Shown here: positions 8,336-16,549 of the stretch, piece by piece
How positions within the stretch are numbered: position 1 is the stretch's first letter
Layout: each line of letters starts with the position of its first letter
NCBI GenBank assembly: GCA_965250275.1
Contig: OZ252297.1
Coordinates: 1,364,001 to 1,428,000 of the forward strand
Length of the DNA stretch: 64,000 nt
DNA from: G965250275 sp965250275
Lineage (GTDB): Bacteria > Pseudomonadota > Alphaproteobacteria > Rhodobacterales > Rhodobacteraceae
Reading direction: 5' to 3'
Notes under the pieces: model-generated
What the model saw: the letters and a program-made list of their open reading frames with translations, nothing else
Told to the model about the DNA's origin: nothing
Database searches by the model: none
Made by a program: the position numbers and the translations under genes

Positions 8336-9616
8336 ATGGCTTTGACAGACAGATATGGCAACGCGTTGGGCACAACCTCAGATGCCGCGCGGGATGCCTA
8401 TGTGCGCGGTGTGGATCTGTTCCTGGCAAGTGAGTTTGGTGCGCCTGATGCGTTCGCTAAAGCGACGGCTGCGGATCCGGGCTTCGCGCTGGCGCATGTC
8501 GGGCAGGCGCGGGCCCTGATGATGGCGGGCGATATGCCCGGTGCCAAAGCCGCGCTTGCAAAGGGTGCGGCGTTGCAAGATCAAACTGACGCACGAGCTC
8601 AACGGCACATAGAGGCCTTTGCCCTTTTGTTTGCGGGCCGCGCTGCGGAGTGCCGAGCACTGGTGCGGGCTCATGTTCTTGAGCATCCACGCGATGCGAT
8701 GGTCGCACAGCTTTGCACATCCGTTTTCGGCTTGATCGGCTTCTCTGGTGAAACGGGTCGCGAGGCGGAACTTCTGGCTTTCACCTCTGCCTTGTTGCCG
8801 CACTACGGGGAGGATTGGTGGATGATGGGCATCCATGCGGTGTCATTGTGCGAAACCGGTCAGGCGGCCGCTGCTGAAGCCTTGATGGATCGTTCATTGG
8901 CACTCAATCCGCGAAACGCAAATGGCGCACACTTCAAAGCCCATTCGCAGTATGAGTCAGGCCAGACCGAAGCTGGTTTGGACTTTTTGTCCGGGTGGTT
9001 GCAGGGCTATGACAATCGCGCGCTGCTTCATGGGCATCTCAGCTGGCATGTCGCGCTCTGGGCGCTGCAGATCGGTGATACCGATGCGATGTGGCGTGGG
9101 GTGGATGCTGGCGTCGGACCTGGGACCGGGAGCAGTTTGCCCATCAACGTTCTCACGGATACCGCCTCTATCCTTTATCGGGCAGAACTTGCCGGGGTCG
9201 ATGTTGCGCCAGAGCGCTGGGCCGCGCTCAGTGATTACGCGAAGAGCTTTTTTCCCGAAACCGGTCAGAGTTTTGCAGATATGCACGCTGCGCTGGCGCA
9301 CGCCATGGCCGGGCAGGGCGATCGGTTGGCCCATATGGTCGACACGGCAAAGGGATTTGCCGGTGACCTCATCAAACCCGTGGCCAATGCCTGGTCCGCG
9401 ATGGCCCGCGAGGACTGGGCCGCGGCAGTGAGCCATCTGGTCCCGGTGATGTCTCAGCATGAGCGGTTCGGCGGCAGCCGGGCGCAGCGGGACTTGTTGG
9501 AGTTTGCCTATGTGAACGCCCTTATGAAGCAGGGTCAGATCGCTGAGGCTGATCGCGTCTTGCGAACACGTCGGCCTGTATTCGAAGCAGGATTGCCCGA
9601 TGCACGGTCACACTAG
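8336..9616 (+). CDS. Tetratricopeptide-repeat protein, TTC38-like
   Basis: A 426-residue soluble protein with TPR-like helical repeats throughout, for example FAKATAADPGFALAHVGQARALMMAGDMPGA and AEALMDRSLALNPRNANGAHFKAH (read in short pieces as A/G/P-spaced 34-residue units). The overall layout resembles the TTC38/StaR-like group of bacterial TPR proteins. It has no signal peptide or enzymatic motif. It is divergent from the peptide-transporter operon across about 157 bp and converges on the DUF4329 gene with 11 bases between stops. TPR proteins act as protein-interaction scaffolds; no partner is identifiable here. Confidence 0.8.
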   Translation: MALTDRYGNALGTTSDAARDAYVRGVDLFLASEFGAPDAFAKATAADPGFALAHVGQARALMMAGDMPGAKAALAKGAALQDQTDARAQRHIEAFALLFAGRAAECRALVRAHVLEHPRDAMVAQLCTSVFGLIGFSGETGREAELLAFTSALLPHYGEDWWMMGIHAVSLCETGQAAAAEALMDRSLALNPRNANGAHFKAHSQYESGQTEAGLDFLSGWLQGYDNRALLHGHLSWHVALWALQIGDTDAMWRGVDAGVGPGTGSSLPINVLTDTASILYRAELAGVDVAPERWAALSDYAKSFFPETGQSFADMHAALAHAMAGQGDRLAHMVDTAKGFAGDLIKPVANAWSAMAREDWAAAVSHLVPVMSQHERFGGSRAQRDLLEFAYVNALMKQGQIAEADRVLRTRRPVFEAGLPDARSH

Positions 9617-9627
9617 TTCAGCGGTGA

Positions 9628-10227
9628 TCATTCCTGCTCTTTGCTGGTGCAAAGCTGGCCGTCACAAAGCTCAAACCCAAAGGGCGTTGCCTTGAAGCGT
9701 GCATAGAGTTGCTTTCGGGTATACCGATCCCGGATTTTCCCAAGCTTCTCTTCCTGATCCTTGAAATTCGGATCCCATGGCAGGCAACCCACGCCGCAGA
9801 TCAGCCGCACTTCGGCTTTGGGGCCGTTCACCATCCAGAACCGACCTCCTGGCGTTGAGACATAGCCGATGCTGCCCAAAGCAATCTCTGTCTCAAAGTC
9901 AATGATCGAAGGCACTTCGTTGTCAAAGCGTCGCAAATAGGAGCCGTGGGTATGAAACGTCGCGACCAGCGTTGTGTTGGGCGGCAACTCTCCGACCTGG
10001 CACCTCGCCCGCTTTCCGCGACGGATCGGGCCGGCGATCAACCTCCCATCTTTGGCGCGACCGATCACCCCGCAGAACTCCCGATTCTGGCGGATCGATA
10101 TGGGTTGAAGGTCCTGAAGTTGTTTGCGGGCCAACTCTTGTAGCGCCGAGGACTGGGCGAGCGCGGGTGTTGCCGCGAGCGGCAAAAGCAAACCGAAGAG
10201 AGTGAGTGCGGTTATCAGTCTGAACAC
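9628..10227 (-). CDS. Secreted DUF4329-domain protein (JAB/MPN-like motif)
   Basis: A 199-residue exported protein with a Sec signal peptide (residues 1-24, cleavage near TPALAQS). Residues 88-150 hold a DUF4329-like domain: FHTHGSY, then EVPSIIDFETEIALGSIGY, then TPGGRFWMV. The H-x-H plus downstream Ser/Asp pattern resembles JAB/MPN metalloprotease sites. DUF4329 is best known at the C-termini of RHS/toxin-type proteins; here it stands alone in the periplasm. The start codon is GTG with GGAG upstream (at about 10235-10240). Four C-terminal cysteines suggest disulphides. Its target is unknown. It sits downstream of a terminator, so it is probably transcribed from its own promoter. Confidence 0.7.
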   Translation of the reverse strand: MFRLITALTLFGLLLPLAATPALAQSSALQELARKQLQDLQPISIRQNREFCGVIGRAKDGRLIAGPIRRGKRARCQVGELPPNTTLVATFHTHGSYLRRFDNEVPSIIDFETEIALGSIGYVSTPGGRFWMVNGPKAEVRLICGVGCLPWDPNFKDQEEKLGKIRDRYTRKQLYARFKATPFGFELCDGQLCTSKEQE

Positions 10228-10310
10228 GGCAGGACTCCACGCGGTGCGTTGGCAAAAGCAAGATGCCAGTAGTTCAGGTTTGCAGCAACCTTAACTGCCG
10301 GAGTGCAATA

Positions 10311-10347
10311 GAAAAAGCGCCCGCAGCCGGTCGGGCCGCGGGCGCTT
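10311..10347 (-). terminator. Rho-independent terminator after the orphan SBP gene
   Basis: Perfect 10-bp inverted repeat, AAGCGCCCGC (10315-10324) and GCGGGCGCTT (10338-10347), with a 13-base loop. On the minus strand it is followed by a run of T residues (10316-10312). It sits 14 bases past the stop of the SBP gene at 10361. Confidence 0.85.
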
Positions 10348-10360
10348 CTTGAGTACAACC

Positions 10361-11941
10361 TTAGTTCATCTCAAAGTACTTGAACTTGGCGGTATCATCA
10401 GGTGCAACGATTGTGCCCACATTCGAGTTCATGCCCCAGTTCAGAACCTGGTGGTGAATCGGAATGTAAAGCGTCTCATCCTGCACCACCTGCCAGATCG
10501 CGTTTGTCATCTCGTCGCGCTTGGGCAAGTTGGTTTCAGAGGCCAGCGCCACGATCTGAGCGTCCAGATCGGGATTGGAGTAGCGCGTGCCGTTCCAGCT
10601 TCCGTACTTCTCGCCCTTGCTGTGAACGAGGAAGTTGAAGATGTACTCGCTGTCATATGTCGGCACACCCCAGCCCAGCATATAGAAATCTGTTTCCAGA
10701 TTGTTGATGAGCGGGAAGTGCTGAGCCTTGGGCTTGGCGTCGAGGTTCACCGTGATCCCGATCTGGGCCAGCATCCCGACAGCAGCCTGACAGATCGCTT
10801 CGTCGTTGATGTAGCGATCGTTCGGGCAATCAAGCTGAATGGTGAACCCGTCGCCATATCCGGCCTCTTCCATCAGAGCCTTGGCGCCTTCGACATCCGT
10901 GACCGAAGAACCGTCCATTTCTTCGTTCCAACCGTTCACAAACGGCGGAGCAATCATGCCGGCTGGCTGCGACTGGCCGCGCATCACGACCTTCTGGATG
11001 GCGTCGCGGTTGATGGCCATGGACATGGCCTTGCGCACCCGCGCATCGGCGAGAGGGTTCTTGCCGTCCACATTGTCATTTGCCAGATCGGCATCACCCA
11101 TATTCATGCCGAAGAAAATGACGCGGTTTTGCGGCGCGGTCCGCACATCCAGCCCGTCGGCGCCCGCCACGCGGTCAAGGTCCTGCACAGGGACGTCCTG
11201 GATGAAATCGACCTCGCCCGAGAGCAGAGCGGCAACGCGCGTCGCTGCGTTCTGAATAGGGGTGTAGATGATCTCAGTCACCTGCATCGGGAACTCGTCC
11301 TTGCCCCAATAGTCTTCGTTCAGCGTCAGGACGGTTTTGACGTCCGGCTCGCGGCTGACCAGCTTGTAGGGGCCGGTGCCGTTCGCATTCTTGGCCGCAA
11401 AGGTATCCTCGCCGCCTTCGTAGTCCTGCACCTTGACCGCGTTGTTCGCCTCGGCCCAGTCCTTGTCCATCATGAACATGTTGGTGAGGTTATTGGGCAT
11501 GATCGGGTTCGGTCCGTCTGTGACGATCTCGATCTTGTAGGGCTCGGGTGCGCGAACTTCGACAACCGATGCCAGCAGTTCCTTGTAGTCGCTGTCTGGC
11601 GTCATTGCGCGCTCAAGGCTGAACTTCACGTCAGAGCTGTCGAACGGTGAGCCGTCATGAAAGGTCACGCCTTCACGCAGTTTGAACTCCCAGACGTTGG
11701 GGTCTGCTTCGGAGGGCCCCCATTCCGTTGCGAGAGCAGGCACAATCGCGCCGGTCATGTCCCGCATAACAAGCGGTTCCATGATCTGGTGAGCCAGCGC
11801 AGAGGTCGGTCCCTCGTTCTGTGCATGCGGATCCATCGTCAATGCGTCACCGGCGCGTGCCCATCGTAGGGTTTCGGCGTTGGCCGTCGCAGCCATCAGC
11901 GCGAGGGCGCTCGCCGCGAGTGTCAGATGCCTTAGTTTCAT
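10361..11941 (-). CDS. Orphan substrate-binding protein of dipeptide-type ABC transporter
   Basis: A 526-residue SBP_bac_5 protein with a Sec signal peptide (MKLRHLTLAASALALMAA, cleavage near ANA-ET). The start at ATG 11941 has GGGGAG seven bases upstream. It carries the family segment FKLREGVTFHDGSPFDSSDV and closely parallels the SBP at 6613-8178, including PNDRYINDEAICQAAVGML in both in nearly the same form. No permease or ATPase genes accompany it: a strong terminator follows and the upstream gene is a divergent LacI regulator. It may deliver a different substrate to the transporter encoded at 2306-6497, or may sit under LacI control through the shared promoter region. Confidence 0.88.
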   Translation of the reverse strand: MKLRHLTLAASALALMAATANAETLRWARAGDALTMDPHAQNEGPTSALAHQIMEPLVMRDMTGAIVPALATEWGPSEADPNVWEFKLREGVTFHDGSPFDSSDVKFSLERAMTPDSDYKELLASVVEVRAPEPYKIEIVTDGPNPIMPNNLTNMFMMDKDWAEANNAVKVQDYEGGEDTFAAKNANGTGPYKLVSREPDVKTVLTLNEDYWGKDEFPMQVTEIIYTPIQNAATRVAALLSGEVDFIQDVPVQDLDRVAGADGLDVRTAPQNRVIFFGMNMGDADLANDNVDGKNPLADARVRKAMSMAINRDAIQKVVMRGQSQPAGMIAPPFVNGWNEEMDGSSVTDVEGAKALMEEAGYGDGFTIQLDCPNDRYINDEAICQAAVGMLAQIGITVNLDAKPKAQHFPLINNLETDFYMLGWGVPTYDSEYIFNFLVHSKGEKYGSWNGTRYSNPDLDAQIVALASETNLPKRDEMTNAIWQVVQDETLYIPIHHQVLNWGMNSNVGTIVAPDDTAKFKYFEMN

Positions 11942-12081
11942 TTGATATCTCCCCATTTTTTGTTTCCCGCGCTGTCAGGAGGGCGGGTCAGATTTGAGAT
12001 GCGGCAGAGCTTAGCGATTGCACAGGGGAAGGCAACGGGGGTGAAAACGCACCCGGAGCGTCGCGGGTCGAGCAAAGAGGA

Positions 12082-12097
12082 TGATTGACGTACCTCA
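12082..12097 (+). promoter_or_regulatory. Putative LacI-family operator before lacI
   Basis: The 16-mer TGATTGACGTACCTCA matches 13 of 16 positions of two sites found at 16421 and 16453. It lies 35 bp before the lacI start in the divergent gap. The TTGACG inside it could serve as a -35 box, with a weak -10 (TAGGGT) about 18 bases on, which would suit autorepression. Confidence 0.6.
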
Positions 12098-12102
12098 AAA
12101 AG

Positions 12103-12124
12103 CTGTCCTAGGGTCGCAGGACAG
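12103..12124 (+). repeat. Inverted repeat just before lacI
   Basis: CTGTCCT (12103-12109) and AGGACAG (12118-12124) are perfectly complementary arms separated by eight bases, ending eight bases before the lacI ATG. It could be a second regulator site or a leader hairpin next to the ribosome binding site GAGGAAGAG. Confidence 0.4.
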
Positions 12125-12132
12125 AGGAAGAG

Positions 12133-13161
12133 ATGAATAAACCCACCGTCCACGACATTGCAAAAGAAGCCGGAGTGAGTCTGGCAACCGTGGACCGCGT
12201 GCTGAATGCGCGGCCAGGCGTGCGCGAAAAAACAGTGCGCCGGGTGCAGGATGCCGTCACGAAACTGGGGTACGTCCGCGATATCTACGCCGCGAACTTG
12301 GCGCGGCAACGCACCTACAATTTCGCCTTCGTGCTGCCGGACGGGCCCAGCCAGTTCTTGCGCGCGCTGCGGGACGCCATTGCGGAAACGGCCAACACCG
12401 CCACCCCGGAGCGGCTGCAGATCCACACCGCGAACGTATCGTTTCGCGATCCTGCAGCCCTCGATCAGACATTTCAGGATCTCGAAGCGGCCGGGATCGA
12501 TGGCGTTGCGATCATGGGCAATGAAATCCCGATGGTCCGAGATGCAATTTCGCGGATGAAAGAGCAGGGCGTTGCGGTGGTGGCGCTGGTCACGGACCAG
12601 CCGAATTCTGAGCGCGATCATTTTGTCGGCATCGACAACGTGGCCGCTGGGCGCACCGCCGGGGTCCTGATGGGGCGGTTCGTCGGGGCACGCCCGGGCA
12701 AGATCGCAGTTGTCGTGAATACGATGCAGGCCCGCGACATGGTTGAGCGGCGTTTGGGCTTCGATACGGTCATGGCAGAGCGCTTTCCGGATCTGCTGAC
12801 GCTGCCCTCGCTCGAGGGCCGCGACGATCACGCGCTGACCGCGCAGGTTCTGGCGAACTGCATGGCGGACCACGGGCCGGTTGTCGGGATCTACTGCGTC
12901 GGGGCAGGCACACGTGGAGTGACGCAAGTGGTCGACGAGTTGGGCCTGGCATCGCAGGTTGTGGTGATCGGGCACGAGTTGACCCCGCATTCGCGTGAAG
13001 CGCTGCGCAGCGGGCAGATCGACGTGATCATTAATCAGAACACGGGCCATTTGGCCCGCAGTGCGATGCGGGTCCTGCGGGCGAAATGTGATGGGCTGCC
13101 CATCATCCCGTCACAGGAGAAAATCCGCATCGAGATTGTTCTGAAGGAAAATCTGCCCTGA
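12133..13161 (+). CDS. LacI-family transcriptional repressor of the sugar operon
   Basis: A 342-residue LacI/GalR regulator. Residues 3-50 form the helix-turn-helix and hinge: PTVHDIAKEAGVSLATVDRVL then ARPGVREKTVRRV. The rest is a periplasmic-binding-protein-like effector domain of the Peripla_BP_4 type, suggesting a sugar effector. The start is supported by GAGGAAGAG before the ATG. Downstream on the same strand are two TIM-barrel isomerases, a dehydrogenase and the sugar importer operon. Related operator-like sequences lie in front of this gene and of the SBP gene at 16550, which fits a local repressor. The exact ligand cannot be told from sequence. Confidence 0.9.
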   Translation: MNKPTVHDIAKEAGVSLATVDRVLNARPGVREKTVRRVQDAVTKLGYVRDIYAANLARQRTYNFAFVLPDGPSQFLRALRDAIAETANTATPERLQIHTANVSFRDPAALDQTFQDLEAAGIDGVAIMGNEIPMVRDAISRMKEQGVAVVALVTDQPNSERDHFVGIDNVAAGRTAGVLMGRFVGARPGKIAVVVNTMQARDMVERRLGFDTVMAERFPDLLTLPSLEGRDDHALTAQVLANCMADHGPVVGIYCVGAGTRGVTQVVDELGLASQVVVIGHELTPHSREALRSGQIDVIINQNTGHLARSAMRVLRAKCDGLPIIPSQEKIRIEIVLKENLP

Positions 13162-13197
13162 CGGGCGTTCAGGAAGCTTTTGGGAGGAAGTGCGACA

Positions 13198-14250
13198 ATG
13201 AAAACCATAAAGGGACCGGCGCTGTTTCTGGCGCAGTTTGCAGGCGATGAGGCGCCGTTCAATTCGTGGGACAGCATCACAAAATGGGCGGCGGATTGCG
13301 GCTATGTTGGCGTGCAGGTGCCCAGTTGGGACGCGCGGCTGATCGATCTGGCAAAAGCGGCGGAGAGCAAGGCCTATTGCGACGACTTCAAGGGGCAGGC
13401 GGCCGAAAACGGAATCACGGTGACCGAGTTGTCAACGCATTTGCAAGGACAGCTTGTGGCCGTTCATCCCGCTTACGACACTGCTTTTGACGGATTTGCC
13501 GACCCATCGGTTCATGGCAACCCAGCCGCGCGGCAGGCCTGGGCGGTGGACCAGGTCAAAAAGGCAATCTCGGCCAGCGCCAACATGGGTATCGGCGCAC
13601 ATGTGACATTCTCTGGTGCGCTGGCCTGGCCATATGTCTATCCATGGCCGCAACGTCCGGCGGGGCTGGTCGAAATGGCGTTCGATGAGCTTGCAGCGCG
13701 CTGGCGTCCCATTCTGGATCACGCTGACGCGAACGGCGTCGACATTTGTTATGAAATCCACCCCGGTGAAGACCTGCATGACGGCGTATCATTCGAGATG
13801 TTCTTGGAGCGGGTCGACAACCACGCGCGGTGCAACATGCTCTATGATCCCTCGCATTACGTCCTGCAGGCAATGGATTATCTGGACAACATCGACATTT
13901 ACCACGACCGCATTCGGATGTTCCACGTCAAGGACGCGGAACTGAACCCGACGGGCCGTCAGGGGGTCTATGGCGGGTATCAGTCTTGGGTGGACCGGGC
14001 CGGACGATTCCGATCGCTGGGCGATGGTCAGGTGGATTTCGGCGCGGTGTTCTCAAAGCTCACCCAGTATGACTTCGACGGTTGGGCCGTGGTCGAGTGG
14101 GAATGCGCGATGAAGCATCCCGAAGACGGCGCGCGCGAGGGGGCTGCCTTTGTTTCCGATCATATCATCCGTGTGACAGAGCGGGCCTTCGATGACTTTG
14201 CGGATGGAGGAACAGACGAGGCGGCGAACCGGGCAATGTTGGGCCTGTAA
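13198..14250 (+). CDS. TIM-barrel sugar isomerase/epimerase-like protein (AP_endonuc_2 family)
   Basis: A 350-residue member of the xylose isomerase-like TIM-barrel superfamily, longer than typical 280-residue epimerases. The usual metal site is visible as E186 (CYEIHPGED), D217 (YDPSHY), H243 (FHVKDAE) and E300 (VVEWE). The start is ATG 13198, with GGGAGGAAG nine bases upstream; a TTG six codons earlier lies at the ribosome binding site. Members of this superfamily isomerise, epimerise or dehydrate keto-sugars and inososes, often beside Gfo/Idh dehydrogenases as here. The specific reaction is unknown; a 3-keto-sugar elimination or epimerisation role is an inference from context. Confidence 0.8.
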   Translation: MKTIKGPALFLAQFAGDEAPFNSWDSITKWAADCGYVGVQVPSWDARLIDLAKAAESKAYCDDFKGQAAENGITVTELSTHLQGQLVAVHPAYDTAFDGFADPSVHGNPAARQAWAVDQVKKAISASANMGIGAHVTFSGALAWPYVYPWPQRPAGLVEMAFDELAARWRPILDHADANGVDICYEIHPGEDLHDGVSFEMFLERVDNHARCNMLYDPSHYVLQAMDYLDNIDIYHDRIRMFHVKDAELNPTGRQGVYGGYQSWVDRAGRFRSLGDGQVDFGAVFSKLTQYDFDGWAVVEWECAMKHPEDGAREGAAFVSDHIIRVTERAFDDFADGGTDEAANRAMLGL

Positions 14251-14334
14251 TCCGTCACATCGGGCGGCGAACTTTGAGAGGCTTTTGAGGCACCACGAGA
14301 AGGGTCGTTCGCTCTGACATCCGAGGAGAATGCC

Positions 14335-15183
14335 ATGCAGGTCGGGTTTAACCTGTTGCTTTGGACAACGCATTTGACCGAAGAACATCTGCCGTTGTTG
14401 GAGCGGCTGAAAGCGGCTGGCTACGATGGCGTTGAGGTTCCCGTTTTCGAAGGCGACCCAGAACACTACGCGACCACCGCGGCCAGGCTGAAAGACGTGG
14501 GGCTGAGAAGTACGGTCGTTGGCATCGTTCAGGACGCGGCACACAACCCGATCAGTCCGGACGCGGATGCGCGTGCGGCGGGGCGCGAATATCTGTGCTG
14601 GCTGGTGGATTGTTGCGAAGCGCTTGGCGCCGAAGTCCTGTGCGGCCCCTTTTACCAGCCATTGGCAGAGTTCAGCGGCACAGGCCCAACAGAAGAAGAG
14701 TGGGGCCATCTCGTTTCTGCGCATCAGGACATGGCGCGCTATGCGCGTGCAGCGGGCGTAACTCTGGCGGTCGAACCTCTGAACCGATTTGAATGCTACG
14801 CGCTAAACACAGGTGCGGACGCGGATCGGCTGACGCGCGATGTTGGCGAGGCCGGGTATGGATGGCTCTACGATACGTTCCACGCGAACATCGAAGAAAA
14901 AGACCCGGTCGGGGTGATTTCAGACCACGCAGAAACGATCACCCATGTGCATGTATCCGAGAATGACCGGGGCACACCCGGGCGCGGCCATATCGACTTC
15001 GCGGCGGCCTTCAGGGCGCTCAAAGCGGCGGGGTACGATGGCTGGCTGACCGTCGAGGCGTTTGGACAGGCGCTGCCGGATCTGGCCGCGGCGACCAAGG
15101 TCTGGCGCCCTTTGTTTGAGAGCGAAGAACACGTTTATGGCGAAGCGGTGCAGATGATCCGCGACGTTTGGTCAGAAGTATAG
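14335..15183 (+). CDS. Sugar epimerase-like TIM-barrel protein (D-tagatose/psicose 3-epimerase type)
   Basis: A 282-residue TIM-barrel protein of the same superfamily as its upstream neighbour but of the size and pattern of D-tagatose/D-psicose 3-epimerases. The four metal ligands appear at E147 (VEPLNRFE), D180 (YDTFHANIEE), H206 (HVHVSEND) and E241 (VEAFG), and the second of each conserved pair (RGHIDF) is present. An upstream GAGGAG-like site precedes the ATG at 14335 after an 84-bp gap. It is probably a ketose 3-epimerase or related isomerase for a free keto-sugar made by the dehydrogenase encoded next. It is clearly distinct from the 350-residue protein rather than a recent duplicate. 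Confidence 0.82.
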   Translation: MQVGFNLLLWTTHLTEEHLPLLERLKAAGYDGVEVPVFEGDPEHYATTAARLKDVGLRSTVVGIVQDAAHNPISPDADARAAGREYLCWLVDCCEALGAEVLCGPFYQPLAEFSGTGPTEEEWGHLVSAHQDMARYARAAGVTLAVEPLNRFECYALNTGADADRLTRDVGEAGYGWLYDTFHANIEEKDPVGVISDHAETITHVHVSENDRGTPGRGHIDFAAAFRALKAAGYDGWLTVEAFGQALPDLAAATKVWRPLFESEEHVYGEAVQMIRDVWSEV

Positions 15184-15195
15184 GGAGGAAGAGAG

Positions 15196-16344
15196 ATGTC
15201 GGAACGCATTCGGCTGGGAATGGTAGGCGGGGGGCGCGACGCCTTTATTGGCGGTGTCCACCGCATCGCCGCGCGACTGGACGATCAATATGAACTTGTG
15301 GCGGGCTGCTTTTCCTCGACGGCCGAGAAGTCGATGGCATCTGGCGCTGATCTGGGCGTCGATCCGACACGGGTCTATGCGGATTTCACTGAGATGGCGA
15401 AACGTGAAGCACGTTTGAAATCAGGCATCGAGGCGGTCGCTATTGTGACGCCAAACCATATGCATTTCCCGGTTGCACGAGAGTTTCTGAAACGCGGCAT
15501 TCACGTGATCTGCGACAAGCCCCTGACCGCGACGCTCGCAGAAGCCAAGCAGATGGCGAAAGCGGCGGCAAAAAGTGACGCGCTTTTTGTGCTGACCCAC
15601 AATTATACGGGATATCCGATGGCGCGGCAGGCGCGCGAAATGGTCGCTGCGGGGGAACTGGGTCAGATCCGGGTCGTGCAGGTGGAGTATCCGCAGGACT
15701 GGCTTACGACCAAAGCGGAAGACACCGGGCTAAAGCAAGCCGAGTGGCGCACGGATCCTGCGCGTTCCGGTGCAGGGGGCAGTGTTGGGGACATTGGCAC
15801 GCATGCATTCAATCTGGCGTCTTTCGTGACCGGTCTGGAACTGGAAGAGCTGTGTGCCGACCTGCAGAGCTTTGTGGATGGGCGCCAGTTGGATGACAAC
15901 GCGCATGTCTTGATGCGCTACAAGGGGGGCGCGCGCGGCATGCTGTGGTCGAGCCAGGTTGCGCCTGGGAACGAGAATGCACTGCGACTCCGGGTCTACG
16001 GGGACAAGGGTGGGCTGGAATGGGAGCAGGAAGAACCCAATACGCTCTGGTTCACACCCTTCGGCGAACCGCCCCGGAAGCTGACGCGCGGAAACGCCGG
16101 AACCGGTGCTGCTGCGGAGCGTGTCACCCGCATTCCACCAGGACATCCGGAAGGGTATCTGGAAGGGTTTGCGAACATCTATACCGAGGCTGCCGCCGCG
16201 ATTCGGGCGCAGCAATCCGGCGATCCCGCCCCGGATGGGGTGGTCTATCCGACCATTGACGACGGATTACAGGGCGTGGGCTTCATCGATGCCTGCGTGC
16301 GGTCGTCCGCCCGGAACGGCGCCTGGGTCAAGCTCAACATATAG
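15196..16344 (+). CDS. Gfo/Idh/MocA-family NAD(P)-dependent sugar dehydrogenase
   Basis: A 382-residue oxidoreductase with an N-terminal Rossmann fold (RLGMVGGGRDAFIGGVHR, residues 6-23) and the C-terminal Gfo/Idh sheet domain. Catalytic signatures are present: K108 in CDKPL, and D199/H203 in VGDIGTHAFNL. It follows the epimerase gene by 12 bases with GGGAGGAAGAG before its ATG. Family members oxidise sugars or inositols, often at C3, and the trio of two TIM-barrel proteins plus one Gfo/Idh enzyme resembles glycoside and anhydrosugar oxidation/elimination pathways (such as levoglucosan lgd genes) as well as inositol pathways. The substrate is not resolved here. Confidence 0.85.
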   Translation: MSERIRLGMVGGGRDAFIGGVHRIAARLDDQYELVAGCFSSTAEKSMASGADLGVDPTRVYADFTEMAKREARLKSGIEAVAIVTPNHMHFPVAREFLKRGIHVICDKPLTATLAEAKQMAKAAAKSDALFVLTHNYTGYPMARQAREMVAAGELGQIRVVQVEYPQDWLTTKAEDTGLKQAEWRTDPARSGAGGSVGDIGTHAFNLASFVTGLELEELCADLQSFVDGRQLDDNAHVLMRYKGGARGMLWSSQVAPGNENALRLRVYGDKGGLEWEQEEPNTLWFTPFGEPPRKLTRGNAGTGAAAERVTRIPPGHPEGYLEGFANIYTEAAAAIRAQQSGDPAPDGVVYPTIDDGLQGVGFIDACVRSSARNGAWVKLNI

Positions 16345-16420
16345 AAGCGCTTATTCTGCAATGGTTTAAGGGCCGCTTCGCGCTCGCTGGCTGTCACAAG
16401 GGAAGATCTTTTTTCCCAAA

Positions 16421-16436
16421 TGAGGGACGTACCGCA
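16421..16436 (+). promoter_or_regulatory. Putative LacI-family operator, distal copy before the SBP gene
   Basis: TGAGGGACGTACCGCA is identical at 14 of 16 positions to the copy at 16453-16468. The two start exactly 32 bp apart, about three helical turns, so two repressor dimers could bind the same DNA face. Confidence 0.55.
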
Positions 16437-16451
16437 GTTTCTTTTCTTTAC

Positions 16452-16469
16452 TTGAGGGGCGTACCTCAA
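16452..16469 (+). promoter_or_regulatory. Putative LacI-family operator, proximal palindromic copy
   Basis: TTGAGGGGCGTACCTCAA has perfect 6-bp inverted arms (TTGAGG and CCTCAA) around a 6-bp centre. It lies 81 bp before the SBP start and shares its core CGTACCTCAA with the site before lacI. It is the best palindrome of the three related sites. Confidence 0.62.
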
Positions 16470-16549
16470 ATAGGCTTGCGATCATGTAACCCCGTGCAGC
16501 CGTGGGACTGAGGATCGGCAGCGGGGTGTCAACTGGGAGGACATCTTTT

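Noticed and set aside
10349..11650. 433-codon open frame on the plus strand opposite the orphan SBP
   Set aside because: The minus-strand SBP has a signal peptide, ribosome binding site and clear family match; the plus frame has none.
11938..13050. 370-codon minus-strand frame opposite lacI
   Set aside because: lacI has a complete HTH and effector domain; the antisense frame resembles no protein family.
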